Assembly (NCBI GenBank): GCA_009617715.1
Contig: VTFK01000308.1
Span: forward strand, 496,001 to 560,000
Direction of reading: 5' to 3'
DNA length: 64,000 bases
DNA from: Plectrocnemia conspersa
Lineage: Eukaryota > Arthropoda > Insecta > Trichoptera > Polycentropodidae
The translations under genes were made by a program, and so were the position numbers. The notes under the pieces are model-generated. The model ran no database searches. It saw nothing but the letters and a program-made list of their open reading frames with translations, and had not been told where the DNA came from. The stretch's first letter is position 1; every line of letters starts with the position of its first letter. Positions 12,720 through 26,000 of the stretch are shown piece by piece.

Positions 12720-13260
12720 GTAATCGGTGAATTTATGCCAAACTAATGGCGGCCGATGCATTTTTTTGCCTGACATCTGACGTCTATCAAAAAGCGCCCG
12801 GGGCGTAACCGTTTCGCGCGCCGCCGCTTCTCCGATTGTAAATATTATGCACAGCTGTCTACCGCCGAAGCCTGAAACGGAAACTATCTCGAATTGACAC
12901 GAACACGTCCGAATCGATTGTGGTTCATCCCCCGGTTTCAAGGTCGACCCTACACCCCCGCGAACCGCTCCGCTCGCTTTTCGCGTTTCGCGCACTTTCT
13001 CGTAACGTCGCGATACATATGACGACCGTCAAACGTGACGGGGAGACGCGATTGACACATTTTAATTCATCACTGACGTCGTAAACGCGGAAAAAGTTCG
13101 CAGAGACGAACCAAAAAGCTCACAGAACGCGCGTCAGCGCGCGACTGACGCAGCGCGAAGGCGAAGGGTTGAAGCGCGGGGGGGGACCTAAAGAGCCGAC
13201 AGCGAACGATCGCAGACGAGAGCTACCGAGCGAGAGCGAAGAGACGGTATGACATACTAA
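12720..13260 (+). promoter_or_regulatory. CpG-rich block, candidate promoter/5'UTR of an unidentified gene
   Basis: About 540 bp of GC- and CpG-rich DNA in an otherwise AT-rich landscape: gcgcccggggcgtaaccg, gcgcgccgccgcttctcc, and on the right a purine-rich run with cgagcgagagcgaagagacg ending at a candidate splice donor (gagacg|gtatga, about 13247). Stacked CpGs plus GAGCGAGAG-type sequence are characteristic of insect 5' untranslated exons and broad promoters. On the minus strand a 94-codon frame is open at 12995-12711 with no recognisable domain; I attribute it to base composition. Strand is assigned from the donor and is uncertain. Confidence 0.4.
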
Positions 13261-13503
13261 CTGTCTCGCTCTACGAAGACTTCCGGAAAATTAATGAAAA
13301 GGCTCGTCGCCGATATTCTCGCCATGGAAATGGAGATTTTCAACGAGACGGGAAATGCTTTTGTCACGATTCTATATATGAATATATGTATGTATGTGTA
13401 TGAATATGAAATAAATACGTGTGTGTATTTATAATATTTATTTACGTATTTTTTAATTTTTATATAGATAGCAAGGAACGAGCCAAAATAATTGCATACA
13501 ACA

Positions 13504-13800
13504 CTAGAGGATAACCAAAAATCGTATTATTTGTCCTTTGATGCATGTGCAGAAAAAACGGCGTTTTAGCGACTGGCTAAAAATAAATATTAAGGACAGT
13601 GAATCGGTGATGTATTTCATTTTCAGCGCAATTAATGTTAAAACGAGATCTATTGTAAACCACACAAATAGCAAAAGGAGCGGTAAGTAAGATATCGTAT
13701 CTCCGAGCAGGTAGCAAGTACATATAAATTTCACTGTTGCCGGATTTCTGCAATCCAAAACGTATTGTACATACGTATGTACATTATCAGATAAGAACAT
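13504..13800 (-). other. Hydrophobic open frame, unrecognised
   Basis: A 98-codon minus-strand frame contains a strongly hydrophobic stretch (YLPLLLLFVWFTIDLVLTLI) that would form a membrane segment or pair. A possible acceptor (ggattgcag) lies inside the frame, upstream of that stretch, so a membrane-protein exon is conceivable. I recognise no family, and no partner exon is visible. Most likely it is a chance frame. Confidence 0.15.
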
Positions 13801-15850
13801 ATGTTACAGTTAAACCACAAATCATCGATGATTGGCAGTCGCGGATTTACTTCGTTAGGGGCCGGAGGCTTACAAATATCTAGGAGCCCCTATATATACA
13901 CACAAAATATTCCCCCTCCATTACACATAAAATATTTATTAATTGGAACGGATATTTTTATATTGTATTTTTGTTTTATATGCACGCACTTTTGTAACCT
14001 GTTTTTCATTTACATACGTCTTAACTGATTTTAAGAAGAACAGATTTGATTGTTTTATAGTTAAAGCGCAAGGTAGAAACTGTATTTGCTCTTGCTGACC
14101 ATCTAGTATCACTCAGTCATTTTTTTTTGTGAATCGATGTGTGAATGAAGAAAAATAAACATAAATGCCAGCGTAAGTGTAGACTGATTAAAATCAACGG
14201 TTTTAAACGGTTTAGAAATATTTCGTCACCGAATGAAGACGGAAGTCGTGCACTCGCATGCATTCTTAGAAATACGCATGCACATAAAAAAATGCGTATA
14301 AACGTATATTTTACTAATATTTGACCAATTATTCGAATATTCATATAGTTGAAAATCGGACGAACAATTCGAGTAATCCAATATTTTATTAAGAGTGGAG
14401 GTGTAGCTAGACACTAATGTGATTGGCTCTTAATTCTCCTTCCCTTCCATTCGCCAAGCTTCCTTGAAAGACCGATATAAGAAATGTGACACTTGTTCAC
14501 ATCACCATTCAATCATGAATCACTCTCAAGACTCGCTAATTCGAGTGAGCTAACAGAAGAGGAGCCAAACGCAAGATTCAGTCGATCTACGACTCTTCTA
14601 TATTCGACACCGCCGCTTGATTTTTCTGTACACATCTCAGTAAATTACATATTTTGTACAATAAACTGTTCTTTAAATAAAACGATAGTTTTTGAAAGAT
14701 ATTTTGTAATGTAATTATTTCATGAAGCTCGATTAGAGTGTTGTGGTAATTTAAGCGAAGACCTTCTAAATTTGTGTACACTTTCTATTGGCAGCGATTA
14801 ATTACTACCGCATTTTTCAATACAATTAGACATGATGAAATTATGAGGAAAAATACCAGCTCATCTAATGAATAGGCAACGAAAAAGTTTAGCAGAATAA
14901 TTATTTATATCGTTTTTTAGTAACTACACTGATTATTAAATCAAGCAAGGAAGTAAAAGACAACGCTAATAAAAATGACTTAGATTATTCGGTAAATTAT
15001 ATTGTGAAGTTATATTTTTGAAGAAATACAATTTTTAAAATTTAAAAATTACGCAAGCAATTGTCGTTAATAAATTATATGTTGATTTTGACAAGCTATT
15101 TTTATTGAAAATATTATTGTCGGTTTTTCCGTTCGCACAAAAGAGTCTGCATTAATATAATCAGGGCTAGATTTACATATAGGCTTATAGATGTAATGTA
15201 AAACAAAATTACTAATTTACGCTGCGAGAGAAAATGCACCTTGATAAGAAAGTATGAATTTGTGAAAATATATATTTAATCCTTGACATTTACTTCAAAA
15301 AAAGAATAAGTGAACTGTGCAGTTGAAAATGGCATTCAAATTATATTTGCCAAGAACAGAGGGGAATAGAAACTACAATGAGCTAGCGATATGACGCTAA
15401 AATTTCCTTTCCATAGAAATAATGGCTTTTCAAACGTGTTTATAATTGTTGATCTGACATAATTGAATTAAATAAGTAATGCGTATTTTTAGGAACGCTA
15501 AAGAAGCGCTAGAACAATTGTATACTATAATAACGGATATTCTAATAGCGCCAAATTACTTACTTCAGGTAAGCGGATAGAGGAAGCCATCGCGGGAAAA
15601 TCACTCCCGACTTAAAAATAGACTATTACGTCCCTGAGTTCGTACCAGTGGAATTGATGTCAAATCGATACAGGCGAACTAGAACAAGCATAGACCTTCA
15701 GACCGAAACCACAGTACTGAGAAAAGCAGCCTGTCCACTTCGATCGCAAGATTTGGTTCAGCCATGTCGTTACCTTAATACTACAGATGTTATCTTGAGA
15801 TTAAAAACGATACAAAGCCACAACATAAATGTATCTATGTTTATGGCAAC
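13801..15850. other. No gene recognised
   Basis: AT-rich DNA. Short frames at 13801-14028, 14117-14414, 14493-14781 and 15648-15857 show no domain, no consistent codon bias and no good flanking splice sites. Confidence 0.4.
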
Positions 15851-15856
15851 AAATTA

Positions 15857-16075
15857 GATGGTCAGGATTTAAATTAACTTTATGTCAGAAAAAAATTAAA
15901 TCTCTGTCAAAATTTTATTAACAGTCAGGTCATAATTACATTCATGGTCAGAATAAATATCAAATGGTCAGAATAAAATTATGGGACGATCAGAATTGAA
16001 ATAATGAATGGTCATAATTATATTATTCAGGGTCAGAATAAATATCAAATGGTGAGAATAAAAATAGCCTATCTA
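15857..16075 (+). repeat. Irregular short-motif repeat (ggtcagaataaa)
   Basis: At least seven variants of (T)GGTCAGAATAAA(TATCAAAT) occur within about 220 bp, for example ggtcagaataaatatcaaat near 15950 and again near 16032. Spacing is irregular (about 20-40 bp) and units drift to ggtcataatt, gatcagaatt and ggtgagaataaa. No coding content. The reverse complement of the motif clusters at 8150-8235. Confidence 0.6.
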
Positions 16076-16079
16076 TATC

Positions 16080-18950
16080 TACATAACAATTTTTTTCACA
16101 TTTATATTTATTACAAGATCATATCATTACATAATAAATTTACCTGAAATTTATTTATATTGAATTTTTTTATGGAAATTCCAAATACCATGACATTTAA
16201 AAAATATATATACGGCCTTAGGTATATAATCGTTAGGTAGCTATAAGATTATATCACTAGATCATATTTACATAAAAATTATTGAGATATTTTATTATAT
16301 TTGCAGACACACCGAATTTGGTTTGTTAACATACACAATTAGCAACATTATTGCAAAACGTACTATTACAGAGTGCCAATCAAATTGGAATGGCCATTGT
16401 TTGACTATAAAATAAATTGGATATTATATTTACAAATAATGTAAAGCCACCGGCGAAATTAATTACAGAAGTTCTTCAAACATTTAATATAGTATATATG
16501 TATGTACATATATATATTTATTATAAAACAAGAATTTATAATTCACTGATTTTTTATATGCGAACTTAGAATTACAAGTTCAAACATATCATTCGACTAG
16601 TACGATTATGGATTTACACGGCAATTAAAAAAACACATTTTTAACCCTTTCAATGCGAAGTAATTTCGTATCACTTAAAAAATATTTAAAACTACAAAGC
16701 TTTATGTGATATGTTGGATGTTAATACTATTTTATTCATACACAAAATGCAGATGCTTTAAAACAACCAATCAGAATTAAATAAATGGTATTTAAATTAG
16801 AAAATAGCAGCGAGGAAGCGGATTATTAAATTACAATTTTATAAAGGTAGAAATATTAAACAGTTGTACAACAAATATTTTAAAGTATTAGTTGTGAAAT
16901 GATGGTCTAACTTAATTTCTCACGTACGCCCAACACGAAATTCGCAAAAAGCTGTTGACAGTGAATATATTTTTTTTTTAAATTAAAAAAATTGCAAATG
17001 TTTTAAATTTTACGAATAAATTAAGCTAATCAATGACACGAGAAATACCGTATTGCAAAAATGTTTTACGTCCATAAGATGAATTAAATAAATAACGAGG
17101 AACTAAAATAAATAAAAATAAATTTACTGATTGTAGAAGTACTATTGAAAGATTTAAATGGTTGGATATTCAAAAAAATATTGAAGATAAATGTTTTAGT
17201 ATTTATATATAAAATTAAAAATAATATGTTACCAGAGTATTTTAATAAATAAATAGATTTTAAACTAGAAATAGAGATGGTTTAAGGATAGATGGGTATA
17301 AGAAAACGAAGTATGGCCAGGGAATATTGTACTAAGGTGTGAAATTGTATAATAATATTCTTAGGACAATCCGCAAAAATAAAAATGTAGTGGGTTTCTT
17401 TAATGGAAAAAAAAACCTTTGTGCAACAAGAAATAAATTAGAATAATAAAGTTTTTCTTATAATCTGTTTTATATGTACAATATATTTGTATAGTGTATA
17501 AACAATTAACTTTACTAACTAAATAAATTATTTAAAAAAATAACAAACACAATATGTTTGGTGACTATTATTATTTACTTTAAATTTAATCCTGAGTTTA
17601 AGCCTAAAATATGAATTCTTATTAGTTTATTATTCTGAAAATTCTTACTTTGTGTTTAACACAAGGTTTACGGGTATAAAAATGTCATTAACAATAGGTA
17701 TACAGTGACCAGATTTTCAAAAATAAAAATAGTGTTTATATATTTGCGTTGTACAAATATAAAAAGTCGTAAAAATACCCAGAAAAAATATAATTCAAAT
17801 CAGAATACAAATCAGAAACCCGTCAATTTAAAGGGTGCCGTAAATCTAGTGTAAAATATAAAATCAAATCACGTATATTACCATTTATTTGCAGTTTCAT
17901 ATTGTCTTATTGATTAATTCGAAAAGTCAATGTATCAGATTTCAGAGACAAAAGGATTGAACAAAAACTAAATAATCATTTATAAAAACATCACAAAAGC
18001 AATAAATGTATTTGTCAAAAAAATACATTGAAACTGCTGCCGCGAAAAAATAATATTTTTGACTTGTTCACGCATACAACCTTTTCACGCATATCAAGAA
18101 TAAATAATATGTCATATAATGTTACACAATCCATATGCATAACATTTCAAACAATTAAGCTAGGATTAAAATAGTGGCCTTCATAAGAATAAAAACGAAT
18201 CAAAGCGAGAAAGATAACATTAATAGAATAGAATAACCTCTAGCATTTTTTAAATAATTGGTTTTCTAACTATCATCTGCTTAATCTTACTTGAAACAAA
18301 TTTAGAATAATGACAGTCAGAGGAAAAATAATCTTAAATAATTTAATCTAAAATTTCTGTCTTACATAAATTGGTATATAAACGTATGTATATCACATAT
18401 AAAAATAAAAATAATGTATAGTTTCTGAAAATGACTTGGCACATGCTATAATAAATTTAACGCGCTCAATAAATATTTTTCTCAGAAGTAAAACACTTTT
18501 AAATAACTATATATTTTATAAATAGATTCATTTAATCATCTTTTTAGAACAGAACAGATGTATCGTTTTTGTGACAGATGATTAAATTATCTATTTTAGT
18601 TACTGCAAATTTTAATTGTTACGTACCAACCATGAGTAAAATTAAATAAAGTTTCAAAATTATTATTTATTTCAATGGAATGAATTATTGTTGTTAGAGT
18701 TGTTAAAATATGAAATAGTAAAAAAATATAGTATGTATATAAGATAAATGTCAATCCTATTTAGGAATGTAATATTTATTCAAATAATTTGAATAGCAAA
18801 TATATTATTTTTTAATTTGAACTCCTGTTGTGTGCAATTTGTAGGCTTTAAAATAAAATTAACTTGTTATTAAATAAAGCAAAGTAGGCAGAGTTTATAC
18901 GGCTTGTATGACCCCAACACTACTAAATTGTGTGTTATAAATAATACATT
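16080..18950. other. AT-rich stretch, probably MCC intron, no gene recognised
   Basis: Very A/T-rich with many aataaa words. No open frame longer than noise. It lies directly 3' of the fourth visible exon of the minus-strand MCC homologue and is most simply read as the start of its long fourth intron. Confidence 0.4.
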
Positions 18951-18962
18951 TTTGACACATAC

Positions 18963-19603
18963 CGTACTAGCCAAATCAGCCATGGCATCTGGAGCTGCAG
19001 AAGTCGTAAGTGCTGTATGAGGTTCGGGACTTAAATCTCTCGCTCCGGAATCCCACTCCCATAACTCCTGTTTACCTGTACAAATATCAGTAATTTGATA
19101 AGACAGCAATAAATAAATAAAAATCGAGTAAAAAAATATTTACTTGAAGTGGGTGGAATATCTTGCGAAGAACTTTCGCCACTGTGGCCCACGTCTGATG
19201 CTTTTAATGCGTCAATTTCTCGTCTAAGACAATAAAAATAAATCTATAAAATACATTAGTAGCTCTAATACATGTGTAATAGTATAACCTTAAAGCTTTG
19301 CGGCGATTTAGAAAATCTTTATAAGACACTTTTCCGGTTCCGTCTGCGCCTAGCTCGATCAGTAACTCTTGAACGCACTGGCCAAGCTCGAGCTCTTGAC
19401 ATACCATTTCCAAATCAGAACTACAACAATGAAGATTGTGCATTAAACATTATTATGTATCTTATTATCTTATGAATAAATATTTACCTATCTATATATC
19501 CATCGCCGTTGTAATCACAAGCTAAAAATAGTTTCCTAACTCTATCCTCGTCGGCTATGGAACTCGTCTCGCTCAAAGAGTCGTCAAACGGAGTCACCGA
19601 CAT
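18963..19603 (-). CDS. MCC: MCC (colorectal mutant cancer protein) homologue, first four coding exons
   Basis: Minus-strand exons: 19603-19488 (start ATG), 19420-19289, 19223-19144 and 19075-18963, all with GT-AG borders and compatible phases (2, 2, 1, 0). The 147 residues begin MSVTPFDDSLSETSS. Residues about 20-41 form an EF-hand-like loop (ACDYNGDGYID), then a second, degenerate EF-hand-like unit follows (LGADGTGKVSYKDFL). Exon 4 contains WEWDSGARDLSPEP. In vertebrate MCC long isoforms the same order is found: an acidic N-terminus, paired EF-hands, LGAD...GK.S..DF, and W.YDSGARDL. MCC is a cytoplasmic coiled-coil protein linked to beta-catenin/Wnt and cell migration. The coiled-coil exons are not visible, so the gene must continue left of 18963, probably outside the window. 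The start is chosen because no in-frame upstream ATG precedes it in the leader. Confidence 0.85.
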
Positions 19604-19799
19604 TATAAATCTAATCTGAAATGTAAAATTATAAGTTTATATTTTTAGTTATCCGGTCGATTTAATATAATCGTTGGCGCAGGGAATTGATGCAAACTTG
19701 ACTCAATGGATTACTTTTATAAATTACAGTTTGATTATAACGACTAGACTCACCGTTATAAATGCCCCAGTATAAAAGTATAAAAAGATTTATTGACCA

Positions 19800-19870
19800 A
19801 TGTGCCCTTTGTTTACATCCGTCATCTTGACAGCTCGGCCGCCATTTCGAAATGTTTCGTTCGCTTGGCC
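19800..19870 (-). promoter_or_regulatory. Probable MCC promoter
   Basis: A GC-rich island about 200-260 bp upstream of the MCC start codon. Read on the minus strand it contains gaaatggcggccgag and gatgacggatgtaaac. The ATGGCGGC word is common at TATA-less, broadly expressed promoters (YY1/pho-like). No TATA box at the expected distance is convincing. The call rests on position and composition. Confidence 0.45.
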
Positions 19871-20399
19871 TAAATGTGATATTTTTTGACTAGCTCAACA
19901 ATATTAATTCTAATTTTATGATTATATATTATGATGAAATTAAAAAAAAGTATTTAACAGTCATATATAACTGTAATATTTTTTACATTATTAATTATTA
20001 GTTTTTTAAAATTAATTATTATAATTTTTAGACTTAGTAAAAGATGCAAAATTATTTACACATACGAATAGGCATTTTATAATACTTTTGGGATTAGCCT
20101 GAGTCTGAAAATCATCATTGATCTATATAATATTTGAAACTATTATATTTAACATTACTGACAAAATAAGATTAGGATATTGAATGATCGGAGTAGGAAT
20201 CATAAAATTCGTGATGAGTTTGAAGCAGCGTTTCCCTCTCTTCGTGTACTATTAAAAAGTCAGCCTAATCTTTCAAATAGATGGTTATGTCCAGAATTCC
20301 TTCAGTGTATGTGAGGATGCAGTATTTTTCTGTATGATGATAGTGAATTTACAGTTCCATTCCAGTAAAAATTCTTTATAATAATCTATCTCTTTCTGC

Positions 20400-20765
20400 T
20401 TCAAAGTGCGACAAAGAAAACACGGCTTGAGCTGTCAGCCTTCGTTCAATAGGTACATAAGGCTTAGGAGTTTCAGCTCATTAACAACGTCGACACTTAT
20501 CTTCTAATATTAGACCGGACACATCTACCTAGTTTGTCGCGAGCAGAGATGCCAGGAGTTCTGCACAAGAGTGATTTGTCCTGCGTTCCGCATTAAAATT
20601 TCTATATTGCAGTGTAGGATGAGTAGCACGGGGAATTCTGCGTAAATAAAAGTAGGACCCAATGTATATTATCTGTATACTGTCCAAACGTTCAAAGTGT
20701 GCGTGGCGAAGCATACGCCATGATAAGTTGACAATCAAGTTCCCAGTCCACGTAAAAAGAAAGGT
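20400..20765 (-). pseudogene. LINE reverse transcriptase C-terminal fragment
   Basis: The minus strand from 20738 reads LRHAHFERLDSIQ, then RRIPRATHPTLQYRNFNAER and CAELLASLLATN, followed after a stop by VDVSGLILED-like residues. The layout L.Y..L.RAT..P.L.....R....C...L..N..DV resembles the C-terminal region of CR1/jockey-type LINE ORF2. Interrupted by stops, so inactive. Confidence 0.5.
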
Positions 20766-20769
20766 AAAA

Positions 20770-22040
20770 TATGTACATTGCTTAAATATGCACTAATACA
20801 ACAGGACCCTTGTGTATATGTGCGTAAACAATAACCACGTGAGCAAAGTTTTTTTTAATTCTTCGTAAGGCAATCACAATTTAAAAAAATATCGAATACA
20901 TTTTCTAAATTCCAGCAAATGCGACATCTTAAAGGATTTTTAGCCTAATTGGAGGCCGAGTTGATGATAAAATATAATTTCGAAATGAATTGCTCAAAAT
21001 TTTAATTTAAAAACTCTAGGTTTAGTCATTCCTTATGAAGTGAAATCAAACGATAAATATTGAATAATTTTTGAGAAAAATAAAAATTTAGCTCAAATCT
21101 TTTTAGTGCACATAAATGTAAATATACACATGTAAATTTTCATTTAGCTCAATAATCAATACCCCCCCCCCCAGAATTTTTTTTGGCTAGTTGAATATTT
21201 TATCTATTTATAATTATTATCTTTCAATTACTCTTTCTCGTAATAAAAATATAAAAATATAATTATTCGCGAGACGTGCATAATTAAGATATTTTTCTCA
21301 TAGTTTTAGCAGGCCAGGTAGTACAAAAAATTGTATAGATTTACTATTATTCTGCTTTTTTACTTAAATAAAATACTGAGAATTGAACGCGTAATATTGG
21401 AATTTTTACAAGATTACTGCTATTTTCATATAATAAAATAAAATATTTAATTTCCATTTTTTTTAAGAACAGTGTATTTTTAAAATATGATACTCATCTG
21501 TTTCTATTTATTAAAAATAATCTTTTGTTGTTAATTTTCTTATTCCTTATAATTATTTTGTATGTAAAATATTGTAAGACCTAAATAACATTTTGTCTAT
21601 TGTATCAGTTTTTTATGAATATGTACATTGTGGCAACTCAGACATAGTCCAAAATAATTACGCCTCGCAACACCTCTATTTCCGTTCCGGCAATCTCTCG
21701 CTAACGGCTAACCGCACCCTTGAATATCGCTCTGATTTACTCATAATAATAATTAAGTACAATAATCATAGCAAACGACGAACAGATGATGTGCCTCTAT
21801 TGATAAATAAATTCAATATAAACGGGAAAAAGTACGGTTTTACTACATTATTGATTTAATATTTAAAAATAGTTCGGTATGATTAAATGTATTTGCAAAT
21901 TATTGCTTAAAGCATAATTGTTTTATGTTCAAGTTTACCTCGCTTAAGAAGAGGATGATACATTTGTATCGAGTTAAGTGATCCAACAGCATGTTTTCGC
22001 CCATGTTTAATTATGCTACTCGATGCTAAAATTCAGACCA
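20770..22040. other. Intergenic, no gene recognised
   Basis: AT-rich DNA with a poly-C run near 21163 (about ten C) and no supported coding segment. Confidence 0.4.
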
Positions 22041-22059
22041 ACGTTGTGTCGTATGCATA

Positions 22060-22295
22060 GACAGTCAAAGCTTGTTACAAGCTTTATATTGGAAAGCTGA
22101 GTGTGTAACTGGTTTTTCGAACGGTATACTTAACGTCTTTTCAAGTTATCAGTGTAGCCGTCGTCAGTTTGTGAGCACTCTTCACTCCGTCGAGTATCTC
22201 ACTAAATTGAGAGCACTCCAAGGTTCCAATTTGGGGCCGTTACTGTTGCTTCAGTTTATAAACGATATTTACTCTCAAAAAATGTATTAACAATA
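22060..22295 (+). pseudogene. LINE reverse transcriptase fragment
   Basis: The plus strand reads FVSTLHSVEYLTKL, then LQGSNLGPLLLLQFINDI before decay. This is the PQGSNLGPLL...IND block also seen at 4735, here with LQG instead of PQG. A short truncated copy of the same LINE family. Confidence 0.8.
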
Positions 22296-22859
22296 TACAT
22301 ATACGACATAAAAGTGTTACATAGTATCCATATAAATGTAGGGCTTCGCTGATTTAGTGTTTTTTTCTTAAAAAAATCAGTAGACCTAAATCTATTTTAA
22401 AGCACTACTTTTGTTTTGTAATCATCTACTACAGAGTCATTTCTATATATTTTATTTTTTGTCTCAAGGAAATGGAATGTTTTCGGTGATTTATACATGT
22501 GGGACAATGCACAAATTTTAAGGCGTATTTGGTGTCATTTTTTTTTTATATATACGAGTCCAATAGTATATTATCAATAAAATAACATTATATCAATTGA
22601 GATACATATTCTAGTTTTTATGATTCAATAATTTGTTTGTAAATTAAATACGAGCTAAACATTATTTATTTTTATTTTGCCATTCCATTCGTATCAATTA
22701 AATATGGTTTTTACAATGAGGTCAAATGTTATCATAAAATAAGCAAGAAGTTTTTTTTAATTATTTGTAGCTAGATTATAACTGAGAATTGTAGATGATT
22801 TTGATTAATTGTAGAAGATTTGCGAACCGCACGTCACGCAACATTGTTTTAGAAACGCC

Positions 22860-23069
22860 GCACGTTTATTTATAAATTAAGAAGAGTGCAACAAAAACAT
22901 AACATAAACCTGTTTTATTCGTTACTCGTGTGTTCGTCAAGGTGGATCATTACAAAATATTACATTTTGGTGTAATTCATTGTTTTCGTGATGCCTCTCG
23001 TGGTTATAAATATACTTAATAACATGTTTGTGTTATTGTTTTAAACAGTCAATCGGATAACTCCTCAAA
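22860..23069 (+). promoter_or_regulatory. Candidate promoter of protease gene 1
   Basis: Two TATA-like boxes precede the start codon: ttatttataaattaag near 22866 and ggttataaatatac at 23002-23015. The nearer one would give a very short leader. An acagtc word at about 23045 is a weak initiator match. Which is used cannot be decided from sequence. Confidence 0.35.
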
Positions 23070-26000
23070 ATGAAGTTCAAGTTTTTTGGGATATGTATAT
23101 TTTTCGCAATTTATATCCTATCTTCGCACATTGTAGTCCTGCAAACTGAAGGTGAATCTCTTTTTTTATATCATATCACATTACGCATACTAATCGAGTT
23201 AAGAGGTCTAGAGGCTAACAATCTTACGATTTTGTGTCATTGAAATACAAAAAAATACTAAAATAATAAATGGAGTTGCAGTTGGAGATGCTTGCGAGCC
23301 TAAAGGTGGAGGATTAGGAGTTTGCAAATATACTCATGATTGTCTTTATGCTAAAGAATTGTTTGACCGGTTTAAAATTAGACCCTCAAGATGCGGCTTT
23401 AACGGTAAGTGAGAAAAAATAACTTTAATGTTTTTAGTTTTACTTACTTTTAAGATCACCAAAGTTTTCGTGCTTAATCAGTTTCCGTTTATTTCTTGGA
23501 AGTAACATATTATCATAAATAGAGAGAAATTGTATCTATAGATTCACAGTAAAATTGTATATAAAATATATGTCGCTATACACGAAATTATACCATTTCA
23601 TAACAAATTTATTATTTCGAAAAAAACATGTACCTATAAACTCATAAACATATTATGTCATTATTTTAAAACGAATTCTTAGTACACATGTAAAAATAAA
23701 TATAAAAATAAAAATAATTAAAAAAATAAAATAGTTTTAAATTTAACGATAGTTATAGTGAACAGTTTTGGCTAATGGTGAATGGGTTTATTTCGGCCAA
23801 TTAGTTGCATGGACTATGCACAACTCTGTAATACGGTGTGTGTAAATTTATTCATGGTGGGAATCCGCAAATAGGTAATCTGGTGATTTGCACGGTATTT
23901 TCCGCTTTCTCTTGAGCATTATAATGCTATGATTCACAGACTATTGCTCACACGAAAATTTATCACAAGTAGGGATTTCAATACCGGTTGTACTGGTATT
24001 ACCCGTATTAGGACAAAATAAACATTCGATATTACCGGTATTACAAAATACCAGTAGTACCGATTTTTTTTCCATTTTCATTTTTTAATTCATTTTAAAC
24101 AATGATGCGGTAGAAAACTTTATTTCACAGATTTTTTTTATCAAATTAAAATAAATATACACACATTTTTTCCCGAGAAATACCTTAATATTTACCAGGC
24201 GCGTACGGTGAGAGGATAAGGGCGTGCGCTCCGCACGCTCTTATCTCTCACTCACTCTCGTCACTTAACAAGCGAGCGAGCGAAAGGGAAAGTATCTCAC
24301 CGTGCGCGCCAGATATTTACTATGATATTTATTGTATAATACGACAATTAAATGTGAAATAATATGAACTTATTATAGGTACTACTCCAATAATCTGCTG
24401 TGGGGAGAAAATAACAGCTCCACAATTAACAACACCAAAGACTATAACGATCATAGAAACTAAAGCGACTACACAAAGCCCTGTAAAATCTGAAATTAAC
24501 ACCAAATCACCAAAACCACTTAATCCACCCATTCAAAAGCGCATCAGCGAAAAGAGTAAGAATAGAAAATCACTACAAATAAATAGTAATTTACACTTTA
24601 CTATTAAATTAAAAATTTGCTTTTATTTTCAGAATGTGATGAATACAGTTCTAGGGTCAAAGATATTGTCAGAATTTTGTCATTGGCAGCAGACTCGGAA
24701 GTGATTACGATGACTACACCGAAATGCAAATTTGACAGTACTGAATTAGTCGTAGGCGGTAAAGATGCCAAACTGGGCGAATTTCCACACATGGTAACTT
24801 GTATTTTTTATTTATGTTAATATTAATTAATACCGAAACGTTTTTGTTATATTTACATATTAAACTCTTGTAGAAATCAAGTGCTTACTAAAAATAGTTG
24901 TTACGCATGCATTTTTATAAGAAAAATATAAAAACAACATCTTAACGACAATTTGGTTCAGCTATGAAATCTGAAATCTAAGAATTGAACACGATCTTCG
25001 GAGAAATCAATAGGAGACATAAAAATAGACACAAGACAATGAAGTATAATATCCCATAATTATTATCGCGCTAAAGATGACGCATCGCAGTTAGGAAAAC
25101 TTTCAACTACCATAAGGACATAGCTGAGTTTTATGTGGAGTATTTTCACTCTCGGAATGCTGTCCAGTTAATCCATTTGCTGCCCTTGATATATAATATT
25201 TTCAATGTCTCAATGAAAATTTCACTGTTTTCTGATTCGTAGAGATATACTAAAGTCGTCCCGATCACCAAGAATAATGATGATAGATCGTGTATTTAAA
25301 ATATTAAGCTGGTTGCCATTCCTACAGCACCTGTTAATTTATTTGCAATAATTCTTTACAATTGTGTCCATAATCACTTTCGACAGACTTTAGTGGACCA
25401 GTATCACAATTTTCGTCCGCGTCGTTCCATGGTCAATACCTCTAATGCTACTCAGAGGCGTTGACAAAGTCCATCAATACTTAAATTGATGTTATTCAAT
25501 ACCTAATTTTTAAATGCAATCGGTTTCTAGTTCGGTGTTTTACTTGTGAATGATTTGAGTGGTTGCTGTTAATAGGCGAGCTATGGTACTTATCGCTCTA
25601 TCGAGTATTTCGTTCGCACTGAAGTATCACAGGGATCCAATTTTAAGTTTCTGAAAAAATATAAAGAAAATTTTGCTTGTCATTTATTATATTTAATAAA
25701 GTAATGAGATCAAATTGGCCTCGCAGAGAGAAATTTTATAATTTTATCGAATTCCTTTTTTTCGAACTTATATAAAATTATATTACTCAACGAGACTAAA
25801 TATTATATAAGTTATTTTTTATCATGTATATAAATCCATGTTTGTACAAATGTATATCCGCCGGATAATTAAAGTAAATTAAATGCACCATATAATTAAA
25901 CTTAATTAAAATACGCTAATTGATCAATTTATACACTACAATTTACGATATGACCGCTTTATGTTGATCAACAAACATATATAACCAGTTTATGATTCAA

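Noticed and set aside
12711..12995. 94-codon minus-strand frame in the CpG-rich block as a protein
   Set aside because: No domain; open reading is expected where GC content lowers stop-codon frequency. The block is better explained as a promoter.
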